Source of the DNA: Trichostrongylus colubriformis
Lineage: Eukaryota; Nematoda; Chromadorea; Rhabditida; Trichostrongylidae
Direction: 5' to 3'
NCBI GenBank assembly: GCA_963978905.1
Contig: OZ022256.1
Location: 58,182,646-58,246,645 of the forward strand
DNA: 64,000 nt
Shown: positions 11,640-22,600 of the stretch, piece after piece
Position numbering within the stretch: the first letter of the stretch is position 1
How the letters are laid out: each line of letters starts with the position of its first letter
Position numbers and translations under genes: made by a program
The notes under the pieces: model-generated
The model's input: only the letters and a program-made list of their open reading frames with translations
What the model was told of the DNA's origin: nothing
Database searches by the model: none

Positions 11640-12165
11640 ATAGTTAGCGATTCAGGCGATCTTACAATGCAAAACTAACGATGAATTAATGAATCGCGAT
11701 CTATGAACAATAACATACTGGCTTGATCTCCTGATAGCCTAGAATTTTTGATCGATATGTATCACTTCTCTTCCGCCTGAATCGTGAACATTGAACAGTC
11801 TTCGAGTGATCACGGAACTCGACCATTAAGCGATGAAATGGAAGCGAAAAGATAAGCATCGATTAAGCACTGTTCAGAGTACGCGATTCGAGCTACTACA
11901 CGCGATCTAGGCGAAAGGGAAAGGATGCATATCGATCAAGCGATACAGGCCATCAGGCGAAAAGGATAACATACGCGTCGATCAGGTAAACGATATGCCT
12001 GAAGCGCGTGAATCGCGCGAATCGGCCGAATGGTGAACTGTGAACAATACTTTGGACAATCAGGCAACTACGATATAGCGCGATCACCTGATTCTAATCG
12101 ATAAGTATCATTTTCTACCCACTTGATCGCGTGATCGACTGAACCGACTGCTGAAAACAAATCGA
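11640..12165. repeat. Degenerate CGATCAAG/ATTCAGGCG-rich repeat tract
   Basis: Short words such as CGATCAAG, TCAGGCGA, GAATCGCGCGAA and GAACAATA recur irregularly on both strands. The same vocabulary returns in the kinase intron at about 15115-15262. No fixed period was established by eye. Confidence 0.5.
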
Positions 12166-12239
12166 TAGTGAGAATCCTGATAGCAGATCAAGGTATTTCA
12201 CCTTCTTCACTTATCACAACGGTACTCAATCATCTGCTC

Positions 12240-15200
12240 ATGATATTTTACTCGGCGAACAGTCAGGGTCAGCGCCAGCTATCTCTAACTCTTTTCGTCT
12301 CTTTACATGAGCACTATTTCATTTGTGCGCACGATCCTGCCGGGATCCCAGGACGACAGGGGCTGTTTGGTAGTGGAGGCGCCGGACTTGAATATAAGTG
12401 AAACCTTCCAACACACCGCTTCTCAAAGATGTATACTGGAAATCGATGCCAACCATGATTTCGATTGATAAGAAAGCGAAAGTAGTACACAGAAGATGTT
12501 TTCTAGGGGAACCCTGTTGGAACCGAAACCACAACGGGAAATTGCAATTAAAAAGACATGGCCAGGTAAGACGAGAGCTGCTCAGAAACAAAGAACGGAG
12601 TGCTTCAGATTGATGAGAGCTCATTTAGAAAAGAAAGATAGGGATCGCAATTTCGAAATGATATTCTTAACTGGTATCAGTCGAAAGAAACATAAAAATA
12701 TAGTGCAAATGATATTCGCTTTCTCTAATCGAGTAGGGAAAGACAAAGTGAGTGCGTCAAGGCGTTTCATTGCTTCACTTCATAAATGTCGTGATGAAAT
12801 AGAGAAAACCAATTTGCCTCCTTTTCACTAGATCACCCAGTGAATCGCTAGATGACCCATACTCAGACTCCTGGGTAACTTGAGAGATTGGAAGCTGAGC
12901 ATTCTGCAAGCAAAAAAGCTGGATGGGCTATAAGCCCACGGTGACCTGCAAGGTACAATGTTGGGTAAAGTGCTAGTTACGAAACCGGGTAACCTTCAGT
13001 TTGAAAAGATGGGTATTTTGAAAGATGGAAGGCTGAGTGACCTAAAATTGAGCTGCAAATAAAGCGATAGGTAACTATAAGTTATAGGGCTGGGTATTCA
13101 ACAAATCGTAATGTTGGGTGATTTTCAAGCTGTGGAAGGGTTGCTTGCAAGTTAAGAATTTAGGTTGCCTGAAATGTAGCCGGCTCGGTAACCTGCAATT
13201 CAAAAGCCTGGCTGACCCGCAAGTGAAAAAGATGGGTAACTTGCAAGGTATAGTGTTGGGTAACCTGTAGGGTAGAATGTTGGGTAAAATGCAATATAGA
13301 GTGGTGGGCCATTTAAGTGTTGAGTAACACCCAAGTTGAAGAACTTGACTACCTACAAGTAAAAAAGTTCGGGTCAGTGTGGGTCGGGGAGGAGGGGGAG
13401 GGGGGGGGGAAGATACGCGACTTCACGAGTTCAATGACCGAATCATAGCATAACACACACTACTACACAAAAGCACGTAAAGACATAATAAGCACTGCTA
13501 GGAGGATGAATGTTCAAACTCAAGTCTGTGCGGGGGAAAGAAGCTCTGGTTGAGTGAACCATTCCAGGCACATGAAACGTGGTTCACCCACATCAAAGCT
13601 CTCCTCCCCTCCCCCTCATCAGCTTAGACCGAAATTCGCATCCGAAACGTGAAGTCGCGTCTCTCTCGGTTCACATTACCCAAGCTGGGTTACCTTAAAG
13701 ACAGCCGTCTGAGTTTCCTATAAATTAAAAAGCCGGGTGACCAGAAGAGTAGCCAGATGGGTACAATGCATCATGAAAAAAGGGTATATCCACCAATGCA
13801 CGCGATAGCCTGGCGTCGACGAGAAATGTGAAGCACACAAGACATAAGAACTCAGAAACCAACTGTTGCTAATACAATATGAAAAAGTTCAAAGCGTCAG
13901 TACAGTACTGAGAGAGACATGAGTCAGAGAGTAGGATAGGATACCAATAATGAGGGGAACTTCACGAAATTACAATTGTTCTTACTCTCAATGATGCTTC
14001 AACCTATATAAAAACCTAATGAAAGCATATTTAGATATGTGAATCATTTGTTATTGAATTTTTACCTGATACACTTGCATCAATTATTAAAAGGGAAAAA
14101 CTCGATGACACAGACATTAAAATTTATACTTGGCAATTATTTAATGGACTTCGCTATTTAAGTATGGTGAGTTTGGAGAGGAAGAACGGTACTTCAACTA
14201 AACAACTAACCGTTAGCTATACATTCTAAGCTGTTTTATTTCAGCATCAAATAGTTCATCGGGACATTAAACCTTTAAACGTGCTCATAGATCATCCAAT
14301 GGCTCTTTTAAAAATCGGAGATTTTGGTTCATCTAAAATCGTTAAAAACTTAACGAAATCAACAGCATATCAGGTATTGTGTTTTCTTTGGGGTGTTGAA
14401 CAAGAGGAAGTACGATTAATAGAAACTGACACCACTGCTCAAGAAGGACGGTGTATGGTAAAAGTCGCGTTTCGTGCCATTTCGGTTCTTCAATAGAGCC
14501 TTATACCAGCCTAGGTCCAACATTCTATTAACTTCACTAAGCTCGTTAAGCGGTACGCATGACAGCCACACATAACAGATTCATGCGGGGCTCTCACCAA
14601 TGCGTCAGTTAGGGACACGAGGGAAACACTTTCACCCCAACGGGCACACCATAGATCAAAACGCAATTCGCCATAATACAGATGATCAAAATGGCGTCAT
14701 TCGAGAAAGCAGAGTCCGTATAAACTCTTAGATTCTTTTAGGTAACCAGATTCTACCGCCCTCCCGAACTGCTCCTGGGCTCAGAATATTACAACTGGAC
14801 TGTTGGTTCGTTTTTTTTTTATTCTTGATAGAATCATAATGGCTCTCTTTTGGCATGCCTTCCCTTCTAGCAGGAGACTATTCATAGGTTACGTCAGAGC
14901 TTTCCATGGAAATATCCTACCGTCCCCTCCCATAAGGAAGACTTCTACCCTCTCGATCTCCCTCTTCAATTAGGGGCCTCATCCGAGCAACGTGGAGCTC
15001 TGGAGGACCAGTAAAGCAAACGGATCCTATCGAACAGCACCTGTCATGTCCTCACCCGAACTGTATGTCCCCCTCCCCACCATTTTAAGTGCCATCCCTT
15101 GAGACAGTGTTCCTAGCTCACGATTCAGGCGGAAGGAAAAAGATACATATCGATCAAGTAATGAGGCGATCGCGCGATTCAGGTTTATCATTCACCTATA

Positions 15201-15876
15201 CGTAGTCTCTAAATCATTCCGCTTGAATCGCGCGAACGCCACAATCGCGAACTATGAACAATATCCAGTGTTGTTTGATGTGTATACTGAATTAACCGCC
15301 ACAGAAGCAGTCAGTGATGAATTGCTTGCAGATTTATGGTCAGCAGGCTGTGTTGTCGGGGAGATGCTTCGTGGCAACGTCCTCTTCCCGGGACGACATG
15401 GCAGACATCAGCTAAAGCTGATTTTTCTGTGTCTTGGCAGCCCAACTGATGAAGATGTCAGGCTTATGAAGGTTCCAACACGAATCATAACCAATGGTCG
15501 GGTTGTGGTTGGCACTGGATTAGGAGCAGTAAGTTTTTGGGTTAGTTTAACCCTCGATTACGGACAAACTCCCAGTTAATTTCCAGCTATGTCCCAATGC
15601 AAACCAAGCACTTCTCGAACTCCTGGCACAAGTTCTCGTGTATCGCCCAAATGATCGTTTGTACGGTCGCCAGCTATTGATGCATCCTGCATTCGCGTCA
15701 ATTCTGAAGTATGTTTCACTTGTAGATGCTTTTACCGACTCTTATGTATTCATCCGTGCAATTGCAGACGAGGTGCGAAACGATCCAACGGACAGCTGAT
15801 ATCGACCGTAATCACACCAGAAGACATCAAGGACGTTGAGTACGTCATCTTGGGAGAAATAGCAAAGCATGACTAA
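12240..15876 (+). CDS. GSK3-family (CMGC) serine/threonine protein kinase, divergent
   Basis: A nine-exon model: 12240?-12397, 12507-12565, 12629-12747, 14035-14166, 14245-14373, 14742-14805, 15332-15528, 15587-15708, 15768-15876. Every intron is GT-AG, every phase joins, and the sum is 1089 nt (362 aa). Visible kinase landmarks are the glycine loop GSGGAG (residues 44-49), EIAIKK with catalytic Lys68, alpha-C Glu82 in RNFEMIF, VHRDIKPLNVLID (HRD 161-163), IGDFGSSK (DFG Asp182), activation-loop Tyr198 before VTRFYRPPELLLGSEYYNW, DLWSAGCVVGEML, and a C-lobe ending KHD-stop. GSK3 features are the Tyr-x-x-x-RFYRPPE segment and the DFGSxK lysine. Oddities are Phe in place of the Arg just before the alpha-C Glu (GSK3beta Arg96, primed-substrate pocket) and Glu where the loop Val normally packs on ATP. 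The N-terminus is uncertain: ATG 12240 is the first in-frame choice after open sequence, and an extra 5' exon is possible. Nematodes carry many such kinases, several expressed in sperm, so a germline role is possible but not shown. Confidence 0.85.
12835..13790. repeat. Degenerate minisatellite in kinase intron 3
   Basis: The words TGGGTAAC, ACCTGCAAG and AAAAAGxTGGGTAA recur about every 35-45 bases through the 1.29 kb intron (12748-14034), interrupted by a G-rich tract at 13384-13412. Copies are strongly diverged, so an exact unit could not be fixed by eye. Confidence 0.55.
15115..15262. repeat. Same CGATCAAG/TTCAGGCG vocabulary inside kinase intron 6
   Basis: Resembles the tract at 11640-12165 (ATTCAGGCGGAAGGA, ATCGATCAAG, GAATCGCGCGAA, GAACTATGAACAATA). 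It lies inside the intron 14806-15331. Confidence 0.5.
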
Positions 15877-16840
15877 TCATCGTCGTTCACCACTTCGATG
15901 GGGCTGAGTCATGTAGTCCACTTTTATTCAAAATGCCATGGCTCATGAATAAGATAACTGAGCCATGCGAAGCTTCCTGGGATCGAAGAGAGGCAAACAA
16001 CCAATTTCAGAAGCACTATTAAGGATACTCTGGCCGATGGTGTAATATGAATGTAGAGGTGTTAAGAAAGAGCAGAATGAAATTATTTAAATGAAAGTAG
16101 GTAATGGAGACGATGAAACCACGCAGCTGAGCTGCAGAGCTTGGCCCCGCCCTCTATGACTTCTTCACAGTCGGTACTCGCTGCATCGCAAGCACCGCCG
16201 CGTGGCGCTTAAAGACAGTGCTAGGGGTAATGTGTGTGATAAGGAACTCATAAGAGGAGTCATTCACTCAAAAACTACAGGTTTGGAAAGCTTATTTGCG
16301 GCGAAATCCCCCGCAAAGGGCGCGCCCCCGAGCTGTAGCAAAGGCGGCCTTTTTAGCTTGAGCCCTTACTGTGCTCGGTCCGCCTCTTAGCGACTGATTG
16401 TGGGGTGGGAATAGAAGGTATCGCGGCCCACTTTCTCAGTTTTGGCTTGAAGCGCACTACAAAAAAAGGATGCTTCCTCATTTCCGAACATCCCCTCGTG
16501 TATAGGACATGGCAACACGTCAATGGAAAACTCGTCCATACTACCCGCCTCTTTACGGGATATTTTTCAAGTCTTTGACCATTTCCATCCGTTTTTTTTC
16601 GGTGTCCTGTAACTGGGCATCTCGACTTTCATATTCACTAGTTCTTTCACTTTTCTGCCGAATTTCCCCAAACACTGCCTTTAAAGGCCCGAGGGGCGTT
16701 TTTCGATGCGAGTTTCGTCGCAAGTAAGCGAAAGAGCGAGAGAAAAAGGTGTTTGTGTGCAACTGCGGGAGATTATTCAACTGCAAGCTTCTACCGTGGG
16801 CCGTAACTGCATTCTCCCGGTGCCCTTTAAGACAGTGGAA
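15877..16840. other. No gene recognised
   Basis: Downstream of the kinase stop. No coding segment with splice signals or known motif was seen on either strand. Confidence 0.4.
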
Positions 16841-17060
16841 AGGGTAATTTTGGCTTACTGTGGAATATGGAAGCCAAGGCGCTGAACAGTGGGAAAGTAG
16901 CGAAGAACTGGATAAAACGGCAAAAAGGGGGGAATAGAACCATACATTCACTCCTTCTCTTTCACCACATCGGGCATCAGTTGCCGTTGAGGAGTAGATG
17001 CAGACGACAAGAGGCCATGCCAGCCAGCCTGAACGTTGTCCTGCTCTCGCAGCATCGACG
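16841..17060 (+). repeat. Dispersed repeat family D, diverged copy
   Basis: GGGTAATTTTGGCTTACTGTGG at the start, then GCGCTGAACAGTGGG, CGAAGAAC and a GCCAGCCAGCCTGAACG segment, in the same order as at 8803, 20655 and 32457. Clearly more diverged than the other three. Confidence 0.45.
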
Positions 17061-17837
17061 CGCTTTTTAGGTTTCGAGCTACGTCAAAGACCTCTGATGG
17101 GCTCAAATATTCCCAGTTCTGTTTTTCTTTATTTCCTCCCTCCCCCTTTTCCAGTGTCTTTACAAACTCATTGCATGTAGGGACGATACAGGCAGTAAAA
17201 GAATAGAAATAGCCGTTACCCGTGAAATGAAAAGGAAACTCGATTTCACATGTGACGACATCCTACGGAAACCGTCCAGAACGAAGGTAAAGTGGATGTC
17301 CAGTAAAACTACTTCGATTACTGATTGCTGCAAATAATTTGGAATTTTTTGCAGCAAAAAGCGGTGGTGATACCTGAAAAGAAGTCGACGTCGACGTCCC
17401 AAGGAACTGAATTGGCCAGTCAAGGGACGATGCCCTCATCTGACACAATGCCGGTGAGTTGCTCAAGCAAACGGTAAGCCCACAATGAAGAATATCACGC
17501 GAGATACGTCCTACCCAGAAGCTTCCAGAAAACCTACCCGTAAGCTACACGGTAATCGTGTGCTCCCTTCTTGCCCATGACGAGTTGGGTATACTTTCGT
17601 GCACCACAAAAACTAGAAAAATGCGGGAAATTTAATGTAAAATGGAAACTTTGAGTAAGAGAAACATTCAGAAAACACTCAAAGCTCTCCCACTGAACTG
17701 TGACGGAACGCTGTGAGCGAACAGAAAAGTTTTAGCCATACTCCTAATCGTTACGCGTTCTCTTGTGAGCGGAATTTGGACACACCCACACCCTGGTTTG
17801 CGAAATTTCGCTGTTCCACTAGCGGTCGAGAACACTA

Positions 17838-18769
17838 CAGGGTAGGGCAAAATTACGGAAACTAATTTGGTGCCACCCAAAAACTTTATTTCAGCTTGAA
17901 CAAAAAAGTAACCATTATCGATTTATTCCCCAGAAAAAACTGAACAAAACCCACTTCTTTTCATTCAAAGCAAGCCCATTTACTTCGACACAGGCTCGAA
18001 GACGCTCCGGAAACGCTTCGGCCGTGGCGTGGAGGTGTTCTTCGTCCAACTCGTCCCATGCTTTCTCCAGTGCTGCCTCCAGAGAATTGAGGACGCGATG
18101 GGGTTTGAGCATGCTTTAGACTCGAGGACGCTCCATCCAGAGAAATCGAGTGGGTTGAGGTCCGGTGAACTGGGATGCCGTTCATCAAAAGCGATGGAAT
18201 CTGGAAAATTTTCCTTGCACCGCTCCTGAACAATCTTGGCCTTGTGAGCAGGGGCATTGTCTTTTTGATAGCACCATTTCTTATATCCAAAGTGCCTCTG
18301 GGCCCACAGTAGGACTTCGCTCTTCAAAATGTCCAAATAGTTTTTCACGTTGACCTTAACTCCTTGTGGACGAAGACCAGCGGTGAACGAAGACCACGCA
18401 GATGGTCGCGCATCCTCTTGGTTTTCGCCTTGGTCGTGATAGAAGTAGGTCTCCCACGTCCTGGTTGGTCGGAAAGGTTTCCCAATTCTGTAAACATTGC
18501 GATTGTTTTCGACACAAGACTTCTTGGTACCTTGGACGGCGGGAGATGTCAACCGCTCGGAATCCTTGAAGGTGCAGGTCGATGATGGAAGTCCGGTGAG
18601 GGGATGGCCTTGTAATTTTAGATCAAATACGAAATTTTTTGTGCTAGTTAGTAGAGAAGGTTGCGCTGAATCGAATAAAAATTAGCAAGAGTTTTTCGAA
18701 GGCGAAAAGCGCCCCCGGGGTCAAAGTTCCCGCGGCCGTGCCTAGTTTCCGTAATTTTGCCCCACCCTG
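17838..18769 (-). mobile_element. Deleted Tc1/mariner-type element with transposase remnant
   Basis: Ends are inverted repeats starting CAGGGTGGGGCAAAATTACG (left copy CAGGGTAGGGC...), flanked by TA at 17836-17837 and 18770-18771, the usual target duplication. The minus strand keeps the C-terminal transposase: WSSFTAGLRPQGVKVNVKNY, a QKDNAPAHKAKIVQE block with the second catalytic Asp, and HPSSPDLNPLDF with the third. After that it breaks by frameshift, then continues as ALEKAWDELDEEHLHATAEA. The N-terminal DNA-binding region is deleted and stops or frameshifts are present, so it is dead unless mobilised in trans. At 932 bp it is far below the ~1.3-1.7 kb of intact relatives. Confidence 0.85.
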
Positions 18770-18829
18770 TATATTCATAGTACGGCGCCAACAACACCTC
18801 AAATTCTTCAAAAAACCTTCAATTTCCAA

Positions 18830-19612
18830 ATTTCACAAGTGGTTTTGGCAGTGAGAAAGATCGTTGAAAATGAAATTTTCCAAGTTTTTGGCAGTGAGAA
18901 AGATCTTTGAAATCTGTTTTGCGATGTAACTTCAGTGAAACACCTGAAAGGATTGTTACAGATCTCTGACCGATCGTTTCAAAAGTTGTAGATCCCATTT
19001 TTACGGTGATTTGTCTCTCCCGTCTCACTCGACCACGATTTTATAAATAGCAGATTCTTATATGAAGAGGAGGCATAAAAGTTATTGAGCAGATGCTCCT
19101 ACCTCCCTTTTTTATTCTGTGGAAACCAATCAATTCTGTGTATTTCAGGCCAAAGCTCCACGGAAATCTCCACCGAAATAATCTGATGGATTACAGCACA
19201 ACTACGTTAATTGTCAACATCTAAATCGAAACCGAAATGCATTTGAAATGAAGTCATTGCAAATAAAAATTTATTTTCTTAAATCTATGCTATCGTAACA
19301 CATGTTCATCTTAGCTCTGGGCTCAACCAGATACGGAAAAAATAACGAGAATCACAAAAAAAAAACTTACTCTAGCATACAACCGCCTCATAACAAGATA
19401 TACAGAAGTAAATAAACAATTGACTAGAAAATAAGGGGAAATAAATACACGTCTGACTATCATGGTGCATTTAGAAAACACCCGTGACTTCGTGAAGAGA
19501 TCTGAACTGAACTAAATCTGTACAAGAATCGATGTAATTATCACGGGTTGAAACATTCAGGCTGAGAAGAGATGGTTTGGTCCCGGACGGAAACGCGGTA
19601 TACGATAGTTTG
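18830..19612. other. 3' flank of the minus-strand gene; no separate gene seen
   Basis: AT-rich sequence. It includes a small direct repeat (TTGGCAGTGAGAAAGATC near 18846 and 18890). An open minus-strand frame over 19471-19776 overlaps the last exon of the neighbouring gene in another phase and was set aside. Confidence 0.4.
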
Positions 19613-22600
19613 CTAATCAATGGTTGCTTGTCGATGTATAAGGGCATGTCGAAGCCGCTCACCGTCCAAATTCTCTTGGCGACCTTGGATTCGATCAACA
19701 ATTTCTCTAAAAAAGACTGATAATAATGCAATAATGTAGGCATCCATCGAAATGAGCGAGGGGATCGACCTTGCATTTCTCAGCTGGTCACCGTCCATAT
19801 GTTCCAACAAAAAGGCAAACGTCTCGTGTTGATTGTATCGGAACGCGTCTGACACAATTCTGAAGTGATCGTTGAGTAGACAGGGCCGCCTTGATACTCT
19901 GTGCCGGCAGGGCGAGGCTGCGTTGGGTGTGTGGCGATTGGTCGAATTTTCGCGCGACCTCCGCTTCCATCCTTTGAAGATCCTTCACGGTACCAGCTCA
20001 TTGCGTCTTGAGCGGAATTCCACCCACTGCGCAAGTCGTACTGATGGCGCCGCGGAGCGAAAATTTGACCAATCGCTGCACACCTGTCTGCATTCACAGG
20101 GTGCAAGGCAGACTGGTACGGAGGTGCAAGGACGATGCAAGCAACGAGGCAGGTTGGCATAGGCGGAGAAGCAGAGACACGCAGCCACGCCCTGCCGCCA
20201 GCATCGCAAAGTATGAACGCGGTCTAAGGGTGAACATATCCACAAATCTTCATGTAACAAGCAACGCTATAAAATAGCCAATTCTCTATTCCGGGGTGAG
20301 GAAGAACCTATCGATCGATATGAAAATGGAAACTGAAAATGTGGTTTGATTCAAATTCACCTGAAATTCTCCATCCTCAGAAGCCGTCTCCTTAGCTCTG
20401 GGCAGCAATTTTCGAGGAGGAACTGGAGCCGTTTTCGGAATTTGTTTTCCACCAAAATGTCACTTTGCTCATGCTGCAATCAAGCCAATAAAAAACCACT
20501 TCAGTTTTGACGAACACAGCGCAGAAGGGAGGTCAGAAATGGAAGAAATGAGCGCAATGAAGCACGAGAAATGCCCGCTAGAGTGTGGTCTCCTGGCAGA
20601 GTTGGACAGAGGCAGAGCATGAGTTGAAAGAATTGCTACTTTGGCACGATTGAAGACAACGAGAGGGGTAAATCTGGCAGATTGTGGAATGTGGGGTGCT
20701 CAGCAGGATAACAGTAGAGAAAGAACGAAGAAAAGATTCAAAAACCAAGAAATAGGAACCTGAAATCTCCTTCTTCGCGTCCCTCTGCGTCACTAGCCGG
20801 AGGTAGACTGCAGACATACGAGGAGCTAAGCCAGCCGCCGCGAATGTTATCTCATTCTCACCGTCAGCTCAATCGGCTGATGAACTGCAGAACGATACGC
20901 CGTGCTGCGGGTCGTGATAACACCTCATGCAGCGCTTTTACAATGCGAGTTTTGCTGCATATCACCTCTTCTGAGGTGGAAGATTTGTTCTCAGAGAACA
21001 TGTATCCCACCATACCTTTGAATTCTTAGGCTAGAAGAGAAGAGAAGAAAATGCATAAATTTATGTGGTCCGTATTAGCGTCAAGATTCCAGGTGTCGGA
21101 GCCTCCCCAGCGTCTATAGACTTAATGGGAAACTGTGCACTGAGGAAAGACGGCACTATACTTGGAGCTTCAGACACATATTTAGCAATTCTTTGCACGT
21201 GAGAATCAAGTAGTTTCACACTTCTTAGGTGCCTGCTATCCTGGATAAGTCTGGTCTGCTACCATTTGTCGACATGGGAGCAAAAAGGACTTCAAAAGTC
21301 TATTCGGAGTTCAAATCGTCAGAAGTATGAAATGGCAACAGTTGTCAGCGGAAATTAAATAAATAACCAGTCGTTTAGAAGAGTGAAATTATTACGTTAA
21401 TAGAATTGTAAAAAGTGTCGAAGAAGGCGGTCCACGATATTCGAGCTACACCAACTGGGTTCATTCTGCATAGTCGAGTGCACAGAAATTGCATAGTATC
21501 GCGATCACGAGCCCGGAAACACATCGATCGCCACTGAAGGAAACCTGCAAGATTCCCCAGATCTTTAATCACTGCAAATAAATTGATTTTGTGGTATCTA
21601 TATACATGTAAAATAACATCACCCACGTACCGATATATTCCTTCGTATTGTCGCCGATCTTTTCCCAGATATACTCTACCAGCTGGCAGTATCCATGACG
21701 AATGGCAAATGAGAAGCATAGGGTCAGTTTCTGATTCGGAACCCTTGTTTCTTAATTCGGAAACTGTTTGAACAATGTTTCAAATGTTGCTGCGATATTT
21801 CACAGTAGAAGCTTACCAGTATCAAAGAAAATCTCCCAGTTACTTTCGAGCAGCGTTAGCCAAAAATCATAGACTGGATGATCGGAAAGCTGCTTTCTGA
21901 AACGAAATGAGGATGTATGAAACAGAATTTTCGTGGCTTTCTTTTTTTGATGTTGTTCCTTATTGTTTTGTTTTTGGTGACTTACTATTCAAAGGCATTT
22001 TCAGGAGTAGATCTGACCGAATAGAAAAGATTGTTGTATAAGACTAGGTGCTTACTGAGACGAGAGTGAGGAAAAAACGAAAAGAAACGGCCAAAAACCC
22101 GAAAAAGAAGACCCTTTTCCACCGTCGTTGACTCCGAAAAAAGACGGACTCTGTTAGCAAAAAGTGGGGGGGTTCTGTTAGAACAATAGGCAACCGCCGA
22201 GAGAGACAGCTCTCATAAAGCCACGACGCGCTCCTTTTCATCATAATTTCGCCACCAATAGTCTTCACAAACAAGAGCGTACCTTTCATTTGGATGACTC
22301 ACTTTATGAGCTCTCATTACTCACATTACCCTCACCAAGTATTTAGATTCTTCTATTTTTTTGTTTCTAAGGCATGGCTTTAACTAAAACCATAATCTCG
22401 CAATAATCTCTTAAAGGATAAAAGTCACTAAGGGCGGAGGTGGTGTATGACAGGTGGCGTGCACCCCACTCTCATGGTGCGGGAATCACTCCCCGCATCA
22501 ACGTCCGCCCAGGCCAACCAAGCCTTCCATCCCTCCGGGGCGGCAAATTGGCACCAGACTCGTCTGGGAGGATAAAAGCACTGACTTGTACATCGGCTGA

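Noticed and set aside
12309..12467. ATG-led frame overlapping the kinase glycine-loop exon
   Set aside because: It reads well for about 50 codons but cannot be joined in phase to the catalytic-lysine exon. The alternative frame gives a proper GxGxxG loop and phase-perfect joins.
19471..19776. Minus-strand frame SFLEKLLIESKVAKRIW...
   Set aside because: It overlaps the final exon of the minus-strand gene in another phase and cannot be spliced from the upstream exon in frame. The chosen frame joins and ends at 19613.
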